Notes under the pieces: model-generated
Told to the model about the DNA's origin: nothing
Database searches by the model: none
Seen by the model: the letters and a program-made list of their open reading frames with translations, nothing else
Shown: positions 36,897 to 46,793 of the stretch, one piece after another
Layout: every line of letters starts with the position of its first letter
Numbering within the stretch: position 1 is the first letter of the stretch
Source: Colius striatus
Taxonomy: Eukaryota > Chordata > Aves > Coliiformes > Coliidae
Assembly (NCBI RefSeq): GCF_028858725.1
Contig: NC_084762.1
Location: 3,357,374 to 3,421,373, forward strand
Length of the DNA stretch: 64,000 nt
Direction of reading: 5' to 3'
Position numbers and translations under genes: made by a program

Positions 36897-38237
36897 CAAA
36901 TGACATCCATTGGAAGTGGTAAGATCACAGCTAGAGAACAGGTCATCCCTTAATAAATCTATTTACAAAACTCACCATAAAAGCTTTTTTTTTTTGTTGG
37001 GTTTTGTCGTTTGTCTTTTTTTTTTACAGTATTTTACAGAGGTGTTTTTTTTTTCAACTAGCATACAATGCAAAGCTAAGTTAGATTAGTATTTTGCCCA
37101 CACACACTGGGACAAGTGTCTAATTTGTACAAAGAAAACAAGATGGTCTGCGTTAGTCTTCATTTTCTCTCCCCCCACAAAAGTGCCCCTTTGTCTCTCT
37201 TCATGCTCACACGACTCTTTGCTCTTCCACGAGACGAAAAGCTTTTAAATACTACAGTTTTTATTTACAGGTCCACATCTAAAAATAATGATAGAAAGAA
37301 ACCCAACAAAACCATCTTAAAAAAATTACAAACCAGCTAGAAAAAAAAATCTTCTGGCAGTGTTTACAAATCAATTCTCTATTGTACAAAACTGCTAGGG
37401 AAACTAAAAGTGTGAGTTGAGAACGTACATCAACTTAAATACAACTGCTGAAGGAGCTATGCACACGTTTGTACATATAAACACACACTTAACACTGTTT
37501 AACAGTTCTCTATGTGTTGCCTTTTATACATCTGTTATATTCCAAAGCTCACACAGTCATAGTTTTCTGATGAGTACTGGGACTTCTTGCCTTCTCGTGT
37601 GTGAGCTTTTGTAGCAGCAACTCAATGGTACCAGAAAACCTGCATTTGGGATATTCTGCTACAGTACAGGTCGTACTGATGAGTATGTCAGATAAGCACA
37701 CCAGTAATGCAAATATTAAGGGTTACATGGGTGTCATTTAATCCACATTTCATTTAGCCCAGAACGTGGCAACGTATTTTACACTCAAACCAAAAAGAAA
37801 CCCCACCAAATTCTTTTAAGACTTCTTAGAACTCTTCTCACCTTCAAAGAAAATAAATATTGGTGCTATGCTACCAAAGATCTGCAGAAAAACAAATGTG
37901 GCTGAGTCGATGTGGTACTTACAGTTATGTACTTTGGAGAGAAAAAGAAAGAAATCAGTTCCATTCTGCTGGCAAAGGGAATTGTCAAAAGCTGGAAGCG
38001 GAGGAAGCCAACCCACTGAGATAAATATGATGTATTGAGCAAACAAAGCTTGGCAGAAGTGTTTTCCACCGAGGGAAAAACCCACAGTGCATCTCCAGTA
38101 GGCACTTAACACAAAGCCCCACTTAGTACCACAAAGAAATTTATGTACCAGTTCTAATGCACACCGGGGGCTGTAAAATTGAACTGTGCATCTTCGATCT
38201 AGCTTAAAAAGAAACCCCAACCAACAGAAACTACTTT

Positions 38238-38257
38238 CACACACACACACACACACA
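38238..38257. repeat. (CA)10 microsatellite in the E2F3 3' UTR
   Basis: A perfect 20-base CA run on the plus strand, read as (UG)10 in the E2F3 mRNA. UG repeats are binding sites for proteins such as TDP-43 and CELF. Confidence 0.95.
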
Positions 38258-38804
38258 AAAGAGCATATTTTAAAATCTGAGATTACTCCAAGAAGTGGCA
38301 AGAGCTTCATACCTTTCCATCTTTGCAATATCTGTTGCGTTACTTCGTGTTTACGTTCAGCTGCAGGTACAATCCGTGTTGCGACACTCGGGAAAGGGGG
38401 GAAAACCAAAAGAGAGAGACACATGCATTCTCTGCAGAAGGCACAACCTGAAATACTAGTATAAAATTGTTGTTTGAGGACTAAATCAGTTCATTGAGCC
38501 CTTCCCCGTAAGCAGAGACTTGGGGAGGAGGAAGGGGGGAAGCGTGGAGACAAAACTTTCACGGTCACCTGCTCGCTGACTCTCAAGGTGCTGGAGCTCA
38601 GGGCCAAGGGGAAGGCCTTGCTGCAAAAAAAAGCCTTCACACCTCCTCCTTTCTAGTATTTGAGGGAGTATTTAACTGAAACATCCACCTAGTTTGTTTA
38701 ATAACGCTATTTTAGAGTAAGTAGCAGAGAACTCTGAATTCAGACGGCAGGTTTTTTGATTCCATTAAAAACATCATTTAGACAACGGGCAGCGTTTAAG
38801 ACAA

Positions 38805-39070
38805 TCAGCTGTATATGAATTCGTCCACCAAGGAAGGAAGCTTCTCTAAATCATAAGCATCGAAGAGGTCACTGATGCCTTCTTCATCCCCAAGGCTCAG
38901 CAAATAGTCTTCCTGAAGCAGAGGAGGCAGCAAATTCACAAATGGTCCTTCAAAGTTTGAGGGAATTTGGTCCTCGGTCTGCTGGAGCAGGTTGGCTGGA
39001 GACGCCAACGGAGAGATTGTTGCCATGTTTACTGAGCAGTCACCTTGTCCTGAGTTAGCAGAAGCCACTT
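38805..39070 (-). CDS. E2F3: E2F3 exon 7 (last coding exon)
   Basis: It follows a strong acceptor (pyrimidine tract, tcttccag) and begins with two bases that complete a Glu codon from exon 6. It encodes [13 protein letters not shown], then [20 protein letters not shown], the acidic activation domain [18 protein letters not shown] and the RB pocket-binding stretch [18 protein letters not shown], ending in DEFIYS and a stop. The last ten or so residues differ from the mammalian ending (LPLVEDFMCS in human), while the RB-binding core is intact. Confidence 0.96.
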
Positions 39071-40582
39071 CTGGAAGAGAGGGGAGTAGAAAAAAGAAAA
39101 GATAAAGATGACTCTTAATCTCATCAGAAACATTAGACAGAGATCAAAGTAGTCACTGCATCAAGGACCTTTCCTAAAGCATCGTTTCAATGGAAAGCAA
39201 AATAGCCTCCAGGTTCTTTTCATAGAATCACAGAATGGTAGGGTTGGAAGGGACCTTTAGAGATCATCCAGTCCAACCCCCTGCAGAAGCAGGGTCACCT
39301 AGATCAGGTCGCATAGGAACATGTCCAGGCAGGTCTTGAAGCCCTCCAAGGAAGGAGCCTCCACAACCCCTCTGGGCAGCCTGTGCCAGGGCTCCCTCAC
39401 TGAAACACTGAAATAATGTTTTCTTATGTTTAAGTGGAACTTTTTGTGTTCCAGCTTCATCCCATCACCCCTTGTCCTGTTACTATCTACTATAGAAAAG
39501 AGGGATGTCCCAACCTCCTGACACCCACCCTTTAGATATTTATAAATGTTAATAAGATCTCCTCTCATTCTCCTCTTCTCCAGACTAAACAGCCCCAGGT
39601 CCCGCAGCCTTTCCTCATATGAAAGATGTTCCAGTCCCCTGATCATCTTGGTGGCCCTGCACTGGCCTCTCTCCAGCACTTCCCTGTCCCTCTTGAGCTG
39701 AGGAGCCCAGAACTGGACACAGGACTCCAGAGGAGGCCTCACCAGGGCAGAGTAGAGAGGGAGAAGAACCTCTCTTGACCTGCTGGCCACACTCTTCTTG
39801 ATGCATCCCAGGCTGCCATTGGCCTTCTTGGCCATGAGGGCACATTGCTGGCTCATGTTTAGTTTATTATCAATCAGCACTTCCAGGTCTGTCTCTGCAG
39901 AGCTGCTCTCCAGCAGGTCAACCCCAGCCTGTCCTGGTGCAGGGGGTTGTTCCTTCCCAGGTGCAGGACTCTGCACTTGTCCTTGTTGAACCTCAGGAGG
40001 TTCCTCTCTGCCCAACTCTCCAGCCGGTCGAGATCCCGCTGAATGGCAGCACAGCCTTCTGGGGAATCAGCCAGTGCTCCCAGTTTGGTGCCAGCAGGGA
40101 ACTTGCTGAGGGTACACTCTGTCCCCTCATCCAGGTCGCTGATGATGTTGAACAATGTTTTGCTACATTACAAAGGATTGCTCGACAATACACACACATA
40201 TATATATACACATTTACCCATACACAGAAATCTACAGTTCTGTGATGATTTCTGCCTCTTGTCTCAAGGAGAATCTTGGCTGCTACTGTTCTATTTGAAA
40301 ATGCAAAAGGAATGGGATCGTTTCTACCTTCAGTACTGCACAGACTTTGGTTACATGTGATCTGCAAACTGGAAACTCATCTTAAACAAGTGATGCAAAG
40401 GAAAACACATTTCCCTCTGCATAAACCAAAAAGGCGCCGTGGAAAAGTGGTACCTTGGCTTTTGACTTGTCAGAAAAATGAAGGCCAAAAAGAAAATAAG
40501 AGCTGTGCACCTGCAGTTCAACCTGAAATCATGAATGAGAGCAGGAGGGAAGGCCATTAGTATCACAAACAACTCATTCTAC
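39071..40582 (-). other. E2F3: E2F3 intron 6
   Basis: A 1512-base GT-AG intron. About 936 bases (39220-40155) are a CR1 insertion in the same orientation as the gene. The rest is unique apart from a short mixed CA/TA run at about 40190-40211. Confidence 0.92.
39220..40155 (-). mobile_element. CR1 LINE, 5'-truncated, long 3' part of ORF2 plus 3' end
   Basis: The minus-strand translation gives the end of the CR1 ORF2 protein: [49 protein letters not shown], then after a frameshift [66 protein letters not shown] and [13 protein letters not shown]. It ends in …ATTCTGTGATTCTATGA at 39220. The reverse-transcriptase active-site region is missing or broken (FPAG where FADD is expected) and ORF2 is split, so the copy is dead. 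It is truncated just inside the palm domain and is one of the younger-looking copies here. Repeat sequence only, not a host gene. Confidence 0.95.
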
Positions 40583-40718
40583 CTTTGGAAATGGTTTTGG
40601 AAAGATTCCCGTTGTGGTCCTGGCTGTAGGTTTTCATTGGACTGAGGGCATCGTTTTCCTCTGGGCACAGATAAACTTCAATAGGTCCTTGAGTACTGGA
40701 TAAATGTATCAATGCGCT
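40583..40718 (-). CDS. E2F3: E2F3 exon 6
   Basis: A 136-base exon bounded by acceptor gttagcag and donor G|GTAGAA. In phase 0 it encodes [21 protein letters not shown] and then [20 protein letters not shown]. The first half is the end of the marked box ([17 protein letters not shown] is nearly invariant in E2F3). It ends with one base of a Glu codon. The variable second half differs from mammals as expected for the linker to the activation domain. Confidence 0.95.
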
Positions 40719-43464
40719 CTGCTAACAAAACAAATGGCGTGAAGATGTTAGAGCAGCCAGCACAACACAGGACTGACCATAGCCAGGAAATTCTTACAGG
40801 GGTGGGAGCACTTGAGTACATTTCTTACTAATCAAAAGAACTTTAAGTCCCACATGCTTTCGGGGGTGTTTTTTGGAAGATGTGAAGGGCTTGGCCGATC
40901 TCGTAGACTTGGAAGAGAACATTAAAGCTTTCCCCACTGTCTATGGGAAGCCTACCCTCATGTGTTGGGTCATTACCAGAGAGGTATAAAGGATTCAACT
41001 CCTAACAAAGCCTGTGGTGTTCAGATGGAAGAGAACTATGGGATGCAAGTCACAGGGTTTATTTCTATTATCCATAACAACACCATTGGATGCACTTGTG
41101 TAAAAGCTTCTGCTTTTAAAAGGTGCCAAAACATCTCTTCCCGCTCCCCCAAAAGCCTTCAGCGCTTATTCACACTGAATAAGTTGAGTGGAAGTTCACC
41201 TGTTTATCAGGGAAGTTCTTCCAAATCACAATGAAAAATAGGTGGCATTTTCTTCACCCAAACTTGCCTGTACAAGTCCTTCTGCCCCCTCAAGGAGGCA
41301 CTTTCGTTCTCAATAATGGGAACTCCTGATTCATCTCAAGAAGTTTCATTTTCTTAACTGTGGCACAAGGATGCAATAAAACAAGATGACATAGGGAGAA
41401 AATCTACAAAGTTGCTCCTTGTGTTGTGATGGAAAGTCAGAACTGACTCTGGTTACAAATAAACCCCCAGATGTGTTGCACCAGTAGTTTTTAGAAGCCT
41501 GAATGCAGGCATTATGTACTTTTTTGCAGGCTTCTTTCAAATACATCTTACCTTGTCTTTGACAAAAAGTTCCTCACATTATTTGCCTTCTGACAGTTAT
41601 GCAACAGAATATAAAGCACTTGCAATTAAAAGAGAACAATAACCAATCATGGAATCCCCAGGGCAGAGAAAACAGTTCAGAGTATTTAAGGCAATGCTAT
41701 AGGTAATTAGGAAAAAAGAAGATGGGAAGAGCAGGAGTTGGAGAAGGTACCATTGAGTGACTGAGGTATGCAAAAAGAGACACTGAAATGTAACTGCAAA
41801 GGAGAGAAAGAAATGGGATTTTACTGCCTGAAGCTGAAAGTTAAATGAATAAGTTGGGTACTGGGGTAAAGGAGGTCCAGACAACAATTTTAATGATAGA
41901 GGGCATCTCTACCTGCCTGACTTCACCAAATTAAAACTGAAAGCGTGGTGCTCCGGGGAAAGAAACAGGAAAGCAAGCAACAATGACAGTATATGTTTAT
42001 GGATACTGATAAAAGAGATCCCCTGCTCATTGCAGCAAAATGATTTATTCTTCCCAAACCTGCACCTCAGTTCAAAGGGGAAATGAAGGACAAAGGCAGG
42101 AGAAAAAAAACCAAAGGATGGAAATCCTTAGGGGTATAAGCAAGTGAAGAATAATCATAGGATCTTAATGGTTAGAAGGGACTTTGAAAGATCATCCAAG
42201 TCCAACCCCCTCCCAGAGCAGGGCCACCTACAGTAGGTCACACAGGAACTCGTCCAGGTGGGTTTGGAATGTCTCCAGAGAATGACTCCACAATAATGTT
42301 TAGAAAAGGAGCGACAGGGAATCCAGAGGCAGCCCTGGGGCTCACTGGAACCCACCCAATGACACGGGTGAGGGAATAATGCCACAAAGGAGCATAGGTA
42401 CACTTTTTCAATCTCTAAAGCAGTGGCTCCAGCAAATTATTTACATTTGCCCAACATACTTGGGTCTGCCATAACTAGTGTCAAGCAGCACACTTTGCCA
42501 GCAAGACAGAAAATCCTACATGAGGCTGAACCGTGCGGATCATAAACCTTGAGGAAAATGAAGTAAAGCTACTCCCTTCAAAGAAAAGCCACCTGAAGCA
42601 TTCTCCTCTGCAACTGTGACATAGGTAAGGGAAGCAGCTAAGTTACCCAAGATATCTACATGAGAAGGAGATGAACCAAAATGAGGAGGAAAGAATGAGA
42701 GCCTGGCATCTCATGTACAAAAGCCAGAACTCAGGGAGAGAGACTGTGGCTTGAGGAGTAAGAGGCAACAAGGAGTAAGAGGAGAGGGACACAGACAGCT
42801 GCAGAAAGAAAAGTGCTTATAATAAAATAGGAAAAGAAATCCTCATGCCCTGCAGACTTCATGATGGCAAATAGAAAGTGCACTGGCAGAACATACAGAG
42901 TTTTACACAGATGTGTAAAATCAGTGTCAAAGCAAAGATGATGATGGAAGGAGGAAGGGCACGAATGGATTCGAGGAGTCAAACACAAGTTCCTACAATA
43001 ACTGTAATGCTTGAGGAAAATAACCTAAACACTTGAAAACATATGTCTCAAACTCTACTATCAGTAATATGAGTCATCAAGATGCTCAAGGCACTGAGTT
43101 ATCCATGAACTTCTAAACTACATAAAGCTACAAAGTAAGAGCTGAATGTAAAGGGTACAGACGGGACATCTTCCACTGTCCAGGAAGAGCTCTTCCTTAT
43201 GTACAATGTGGATTACTCTGAAGGCAAGTTGGAGTGGAGAGAAAAAGAACAAATAACAATTGCCCTGGGTGAACTCATTTTTAAAGTTTCCTTTTCCTTT
43301 TAAAAAGGAAATATCTCTCAAGTTCTCAAGACAGGTGAGTGTAGGACTGGACGCCAACGTCACCCAACCCGGGCATCACTTAACACAGCAAGGCTCACAA
43401 CACACACACCCCAGCTACAGAGAAGTGAGATACCACCTGGCAGGATATGCCTGCCTCTCCTTAC
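40719..43464 (-). other. E2F3: E2F3 intron 5
   Basis: A 2746-base GT-AG intron (donor GAG|GTAAGG). It contains a short CR1 fragment at 42154-42298. I see nothing else I can name in 40719-42153 or 42299-43464. Confidence 0.9.
42154..42298 (-). mobile_element. CR1 LINE 3'-end fragment
   Basis: On the plus strand AATCATAGGATCTTAATGG is followed by the reverse complement of the CR1 3' UTR ('ccaaccccctcccagagcagggccacct', 'cacacaggaactcgtccaggtgggt'). It is truncated after about 145 bases. Confidence 0.9.
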
Positions 43465-43579
43465 CTCCACGGGGTCAGGCACTTCAAGTCTTGTTTCTGG
43501 AGGAGCTTTCACAACTATAACAGTTTGGTCTTTAAGGCCACTAATTTTTCTAATATCTTGATACGTCACATAAGCTAAT
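43465..43579 (-). CDS. E2F3: E2F3 exon 5
   Basis: A 115-base exon encoding (split R)[18 protein letters not shown] and [20 protein letters not shown], the end of the dimerisation region and the start of the marked box. The frame requires the exon to start with ATTAGC directly after an AC dinucleotide at 43580-43581, not after the nearby AG. Only then do AG+A give Arg and TTA GCT TAT give LAY, as in other vertebrates. This is the acceptor of a U12-type AT-AC intron. The donor is the ordinary GAG|GTAAGG. Confidence 0.96.
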
Positions 43580-43588
43580 GTAAGCACT

Positions 43589-43597
43589 GTTAAGGAA
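43589..43597 (-). promoter_or_regulatory. E2F3: U12-type branch point TTCCTTAAC
   Basis: A perfect match to the U12 snRNA-pairing consensus. It sits 8 to 11 bases before the AC 3' splice site, the short spacing typical of minor introns. Confidence 0.95.
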
Positions 43598-45844
43598 TTT
43601 CCCAGAACCACTTACAATACATTCAGACTACTACAAGAGGCACAAGTCTATAAATTCTTTTTCCATTTCCTCCTGGTTGAGCTGCTCTGAGCCCAAAGTT
43701 TTCTGTTCTCTGCACTGGCCACAACTGCAGTGAAACTGTGTGAGAACTTCCCTTTGCTCTAACAGCTGAGGCCACTACCAGCTGACAAAAAGGATTCCCC
43801 ATTGCCTATTGTGTGGTAAAGCTCCACAAACCAAAGCTCAGCAACCCAAAATTACTCACAGACTGCGAGACAACTGAGGTTATTTTGACACACTTGCTAC
43901 CAAAGTGCAGAGAGCTAGAAATCACAGCAAAAAATGTGAAGGGATTTACAGATCGATGCTATAGACACACATACACAAGATATGGACAAACCATCATTTC
44001 AGTTTTCATTTATACAACACACATAACCATAGAAATATTTGTACAGCTTTCATATATCTCTATATTCACTTACCTTAGACCAAGTACTTCAAGTACTTCA
44101 ACTTGACAACACAGAAAGTCTGTTTCTGCATAAGCACAGAAGGAACAGGATCGTTCTGCTGTTCACCGTGACTTTGTCCAGCTCACAAGGAGTGTTTTGG
44201 TGGGTAACTGCAAGGTGGTGCCTCATGTACTGACCCCTGTAACTGAGCTGCCACAGTGCTTTTGGTCACAAAAAAGGACTGTTAAACAGCCACACATAAG
44301 CACTTTTGGTCATCTGTCAGGTATCTAGTATGATGTTTACATCATAGGAATAAATAGATGAATTGATGACTCTACTTTTTGGAGGCGTAAATGTGAACAC
44401 TTTTGGTAAATGCATAGTGCTATCACACAGTTATGGCAAGACAAGACTGCCCAAGCTCACAACACCAACATATCTCCCATCTAACTTGGGACAACCGGCT
44501 CAAGAAGCAAAACAACAGGTCAGATTTCATCCACAAATGATTTTTTCCAAGGCTTTTACCCCTCATTTAATAATGTTTTGTAACATTTGCAAAGGCAAAA
44601 GTACATACTGCAGGAGCAATGGGTGTTGCTGTACAAACAAAGGAAAAGATCCCGTGGCTTCCAAACGAAAACATGAGCAATTTTCATTGCTGTAGCCAAA
44701 GGCTCTGCACTAACGCTGGGCGTATCACTAAACATTCAAGGTAGCCATCAGTTGCTTTCTGATTCTATTTATAATGGAGTTGAAGAAGCACATTACCTAA
44801 TCACAAGGGAAAATAAGAAAACCTTCAAAAGGTGAAGCCTTGTCTTCAGCTATTAAGCAAAGGAAGAGGCTTCTCAGCTCTATGAGTATTCAACAGATCA
44901 TCTCATGTCAGACTTCAGCAAAGGGAGCGAAGCGCAGCACTGGGATGCCCTCATATTCATCCCCAGGTTTCATGCTTCTGCGTTTCTTCCTCAAAAACCA
45001 CCACTACTGTATCAGTAATCTCTGACTCCCAGTAGGATTTGGGGAATAGGCTCTCCTTTAAATCCAAAAGCATGAGGCCAACACATTGCTGATCCCTCCT
45101 CGCCCATCCCAGGGGAGCAGTGGCAGGGCAGGGATCAGCACTGGGAAAAGAAAGAATCATAATGCTCAGTTTTGTCTTGCTCTCTTCATGGATCAAGAGA
45201 TTGATCAATGCTTGCTCACATCTCTTCATGGATCAAGCTCTTAGCCGAAGGCAGCTCCAACCCCACTCCCTCTGCCACTTGGTGATCTTCACTTACGTCT
45301 CAAAATGTGTAGGAAACTCAGCCAAAAGACAAGTATTTCCATAGTTCATAGAGCTGTGAGAGGGTCAGTAAAAAGTGCCTTCAGAACAGAAGTCCACCTT
45401 ATTAGATGCTCTTTAAGAACTACTCAAATTAAGTAATAAAACTGTTCACATCAGCATTTAATAAGATGCTTTCTTCTGTTGATAACAGGTGCGAGATCTG
45501 GTGAAAAGGAGAATTAGTTAATTACAAAGGGTGTCTACAGCCAAAGTATCAAAATAGGCCCAAAATAGTCACAAAAGCACAGGGTTGTTGGATGTTGTCT
45601 CTCAGATTCTTGGTTCTACCTTATGTGAACACAGATGTTAACAGGTTCCTTCAGAGACCACCTTTTCTTCTCTGACCTTCCTGAAGCATTAGAGGTGCAA
45701 GTGGCTTAACTTGTATATAGAAGCTCATTAAAACCCCTCAGCCAACTTCTGATGCTTTTGTATCCCACTACATAGAGGAATTGTCTCAGTACTACAGTAA
45801 GGAGACTGACCACTTTTGAGGCTTTGGGGGAAAACAATACCACC

Positions 45845-45853
45845 AAAGGATAT
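45845..45853 (-). promoter_or_regulatory. E2F3: U12-type 5' splice site ATATCCTTT
   Basis: A perfect match to the consensus of the AT-AC class of minor introns, directly after …AATCAGAG at the end of exon 4. It would be recognised by U11 and then U6atac snRNA. Confidence 0.95.
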
Positions 45854-46012
45854 CTCTGATTCTCGGAGTCCTCCGTTAGCAGCTTGAGGTCCAGCGTGCA
45901 GCTTTGGATCAGCTCATCCAGTTTCTTCTCTTCCTGAGTCAGTTCAGTCACCTCCCTCGTGAGGCCCTGACGCTGTGCCAGCATGCCACCATCCTCTGAC
46001 AGACTGCAGCCC
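45854..46012 (-). CDS. E2F3: E2F3 exon 4
   Basis: A 159-base exon with acceptor tctgtag and the U12 donor described at 45845-45853. It completes the Met codon of QWM and encodes [36 protein letters not shown] and [16 protein letters not shown] plus two bases of Arg. This is the leucine-rich coiled-coil half of the DP-dimerisation region, with Leu and Val at heptad spacing. It is close to human (TREVTELT here, SKEVTELS there). Confidence 0.96.
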
Positions 46013-46573
46013 CTACAGATAGGAAAGGAGGATGCTTTCATGACCTCTGCAAAGCTGCACTCTATGCTACAGGGAAGGGAAGAGGCAGAGTTTTACACTG
46101 CAGGTAAGTTCTTGGCCCTTTCTCCCTAAACCTGCCCACAGCAAGTCAATAAAAATGACACTTTCTAGTAAAAGCATGCTTTCACCGTGATGAGACATTT
46201 TGTAACTGACAATGAGATGGAAGAGTCAAATATTTCTAAGCATTTCCAAAAACTCTGGCTTGTAGCTCCCCTTTCCCCTAACCACAACCAGAAAAAGGCC
46301 AAGGAAGGCAGCACCTAAAACTTACTCCACTTGCAGAAGCCAATGAGTTAATCCAGTATTCAGACAAAACGCTGGCTTCTAATTTCCCTGACAAATGTTA
46401 TTTGTACATTGAAAACTTGTGTTAACAAAGAGAAAGCTTTATCCTGGTGGAAGGCATTCTGGATGATTGCTTGGAGGGGAAGCGTTAGAATGGAAGGTGG
46501 GAGAAGACAAACACTGCTGCTCTGTGACTGCGAAATCAGCCAGCGGAAACGGAGAAGGATCATGAATACTCAC
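46013..46573 (-). other. E2F3: E2F3 intron 3
   Basis: A 561-base GT-AG intron (donor GTGAGT at 46573, acceptor tctgtag). It is short and free of repeats I can recognise. Confidence 0.92.
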
Positions 46574-46793
46574 ATCCACTGAATGTTGTTTTTGGATTTT
46601 TTCTTAATGAGATGGATGCCTTCCAGTACATTGGTGATATCATAAATCCTCCTTTTTTGCACCTTGAGGACCTCTGCGGCTCTGTTCAAGTCTAAGACCC
46701 CATCAGGAGATTGGCTCAGCAGCTGAATGAACTTCTTCGTTAGAAGGCCGAGGGATGTATCGTAACGAGTCTTTTCTGAGGGAGATTTTGGAG
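46574..46793 (-). CDS. E2F3: E2F3 exon 3, DNA-binding domain
   Basis: A 220-base exon from acceptor tttccaag to donor GGAT|GTGAGT. It encodes [56 protein letters not shown] and [16 protein letters not shown], the complete E2F winged-helix fold. [13 protein letters not shown] is the DNA-recognition helix signature that reads TTTSSCGC sites. Only conservative changes from mammals are visible (LNRAAE for LNKAAE, NNIQW for NNVQW). This is the strongest single piece of evidence for an E2F gene here. Confidence 0.98.

Larger units (their letters stand above)
36845..38804 (-). other. E2F3: E2F3 3' UTR
   Basis: This runs from the E2F3 stop codon to the inferred cleavage site. On the mRNA strand it has perfect Pumilio elements UGUAAAUA at 37262-37269 and 36960-36967. 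Seed matches are: miR-34 8-mer (CACTGCCA) at 37355-37362, miR-15/16 8-mer (TGCTGCTA) at 37612-37619, miR-141/200a 8-mer (CAGTGTTA) at 37490-37497, miR-17 7-mer (GCACTTT) at 37180-37186 and miR-128 7-mer (CACTGTG) at 38083-38089. A (UG)10 repeat lies at 38238-38257. E2F3 is a published target of Pumilio and of several of these microRNAs in mammals. The 202-codon frame at 37816-38424 overlaps this UTR and shows no family signature. Confidence 0.8.
43580..45853 (-). other. E2F3: E2F3 intron 4, U12-type AT-AC intron
   Basis: A 2274-base intron. Its 5' splice site is ATATCCTTT (45853 down to 45845), identical to the U12 consensus. The branch-point element TTCCTTAAC lies at 43597 down to 43589, also a perfect consensus, and the intron ends in AC at 43581-43580, about 10 bases after the branch adenosine. 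No GT donor gives the right frame. E2F family genes are known hosts of minor-spliceosome introns. The rest of the intron holds no repeat or gene I recognise, apart from a 17-base direct repeat (tctcttcatggatcaag) at 45181 and 45221. Confidence 0.96.

Noticed and set aside
37816..38424. 202-codon minus-strand frame
   Set aside because: It falls inside the E2F3 3' UTR, is low in family-like features and contains the UG repeat as Cys-Val repeats.
39299..40015. 238-codon minus-strand protein between E2F3 exons 6 and 7
   Set aside because: It is the tail of CR1 ORF2, not a host gene.
43576..43579. TTAG as an ordinary acceptor for E2F3 exon 5
   Set aside because: Using it shifts the frame and loses the conserved RLAYVTYQ junction. 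The AC site four bases earlier, with the U12 branch point, restores it.
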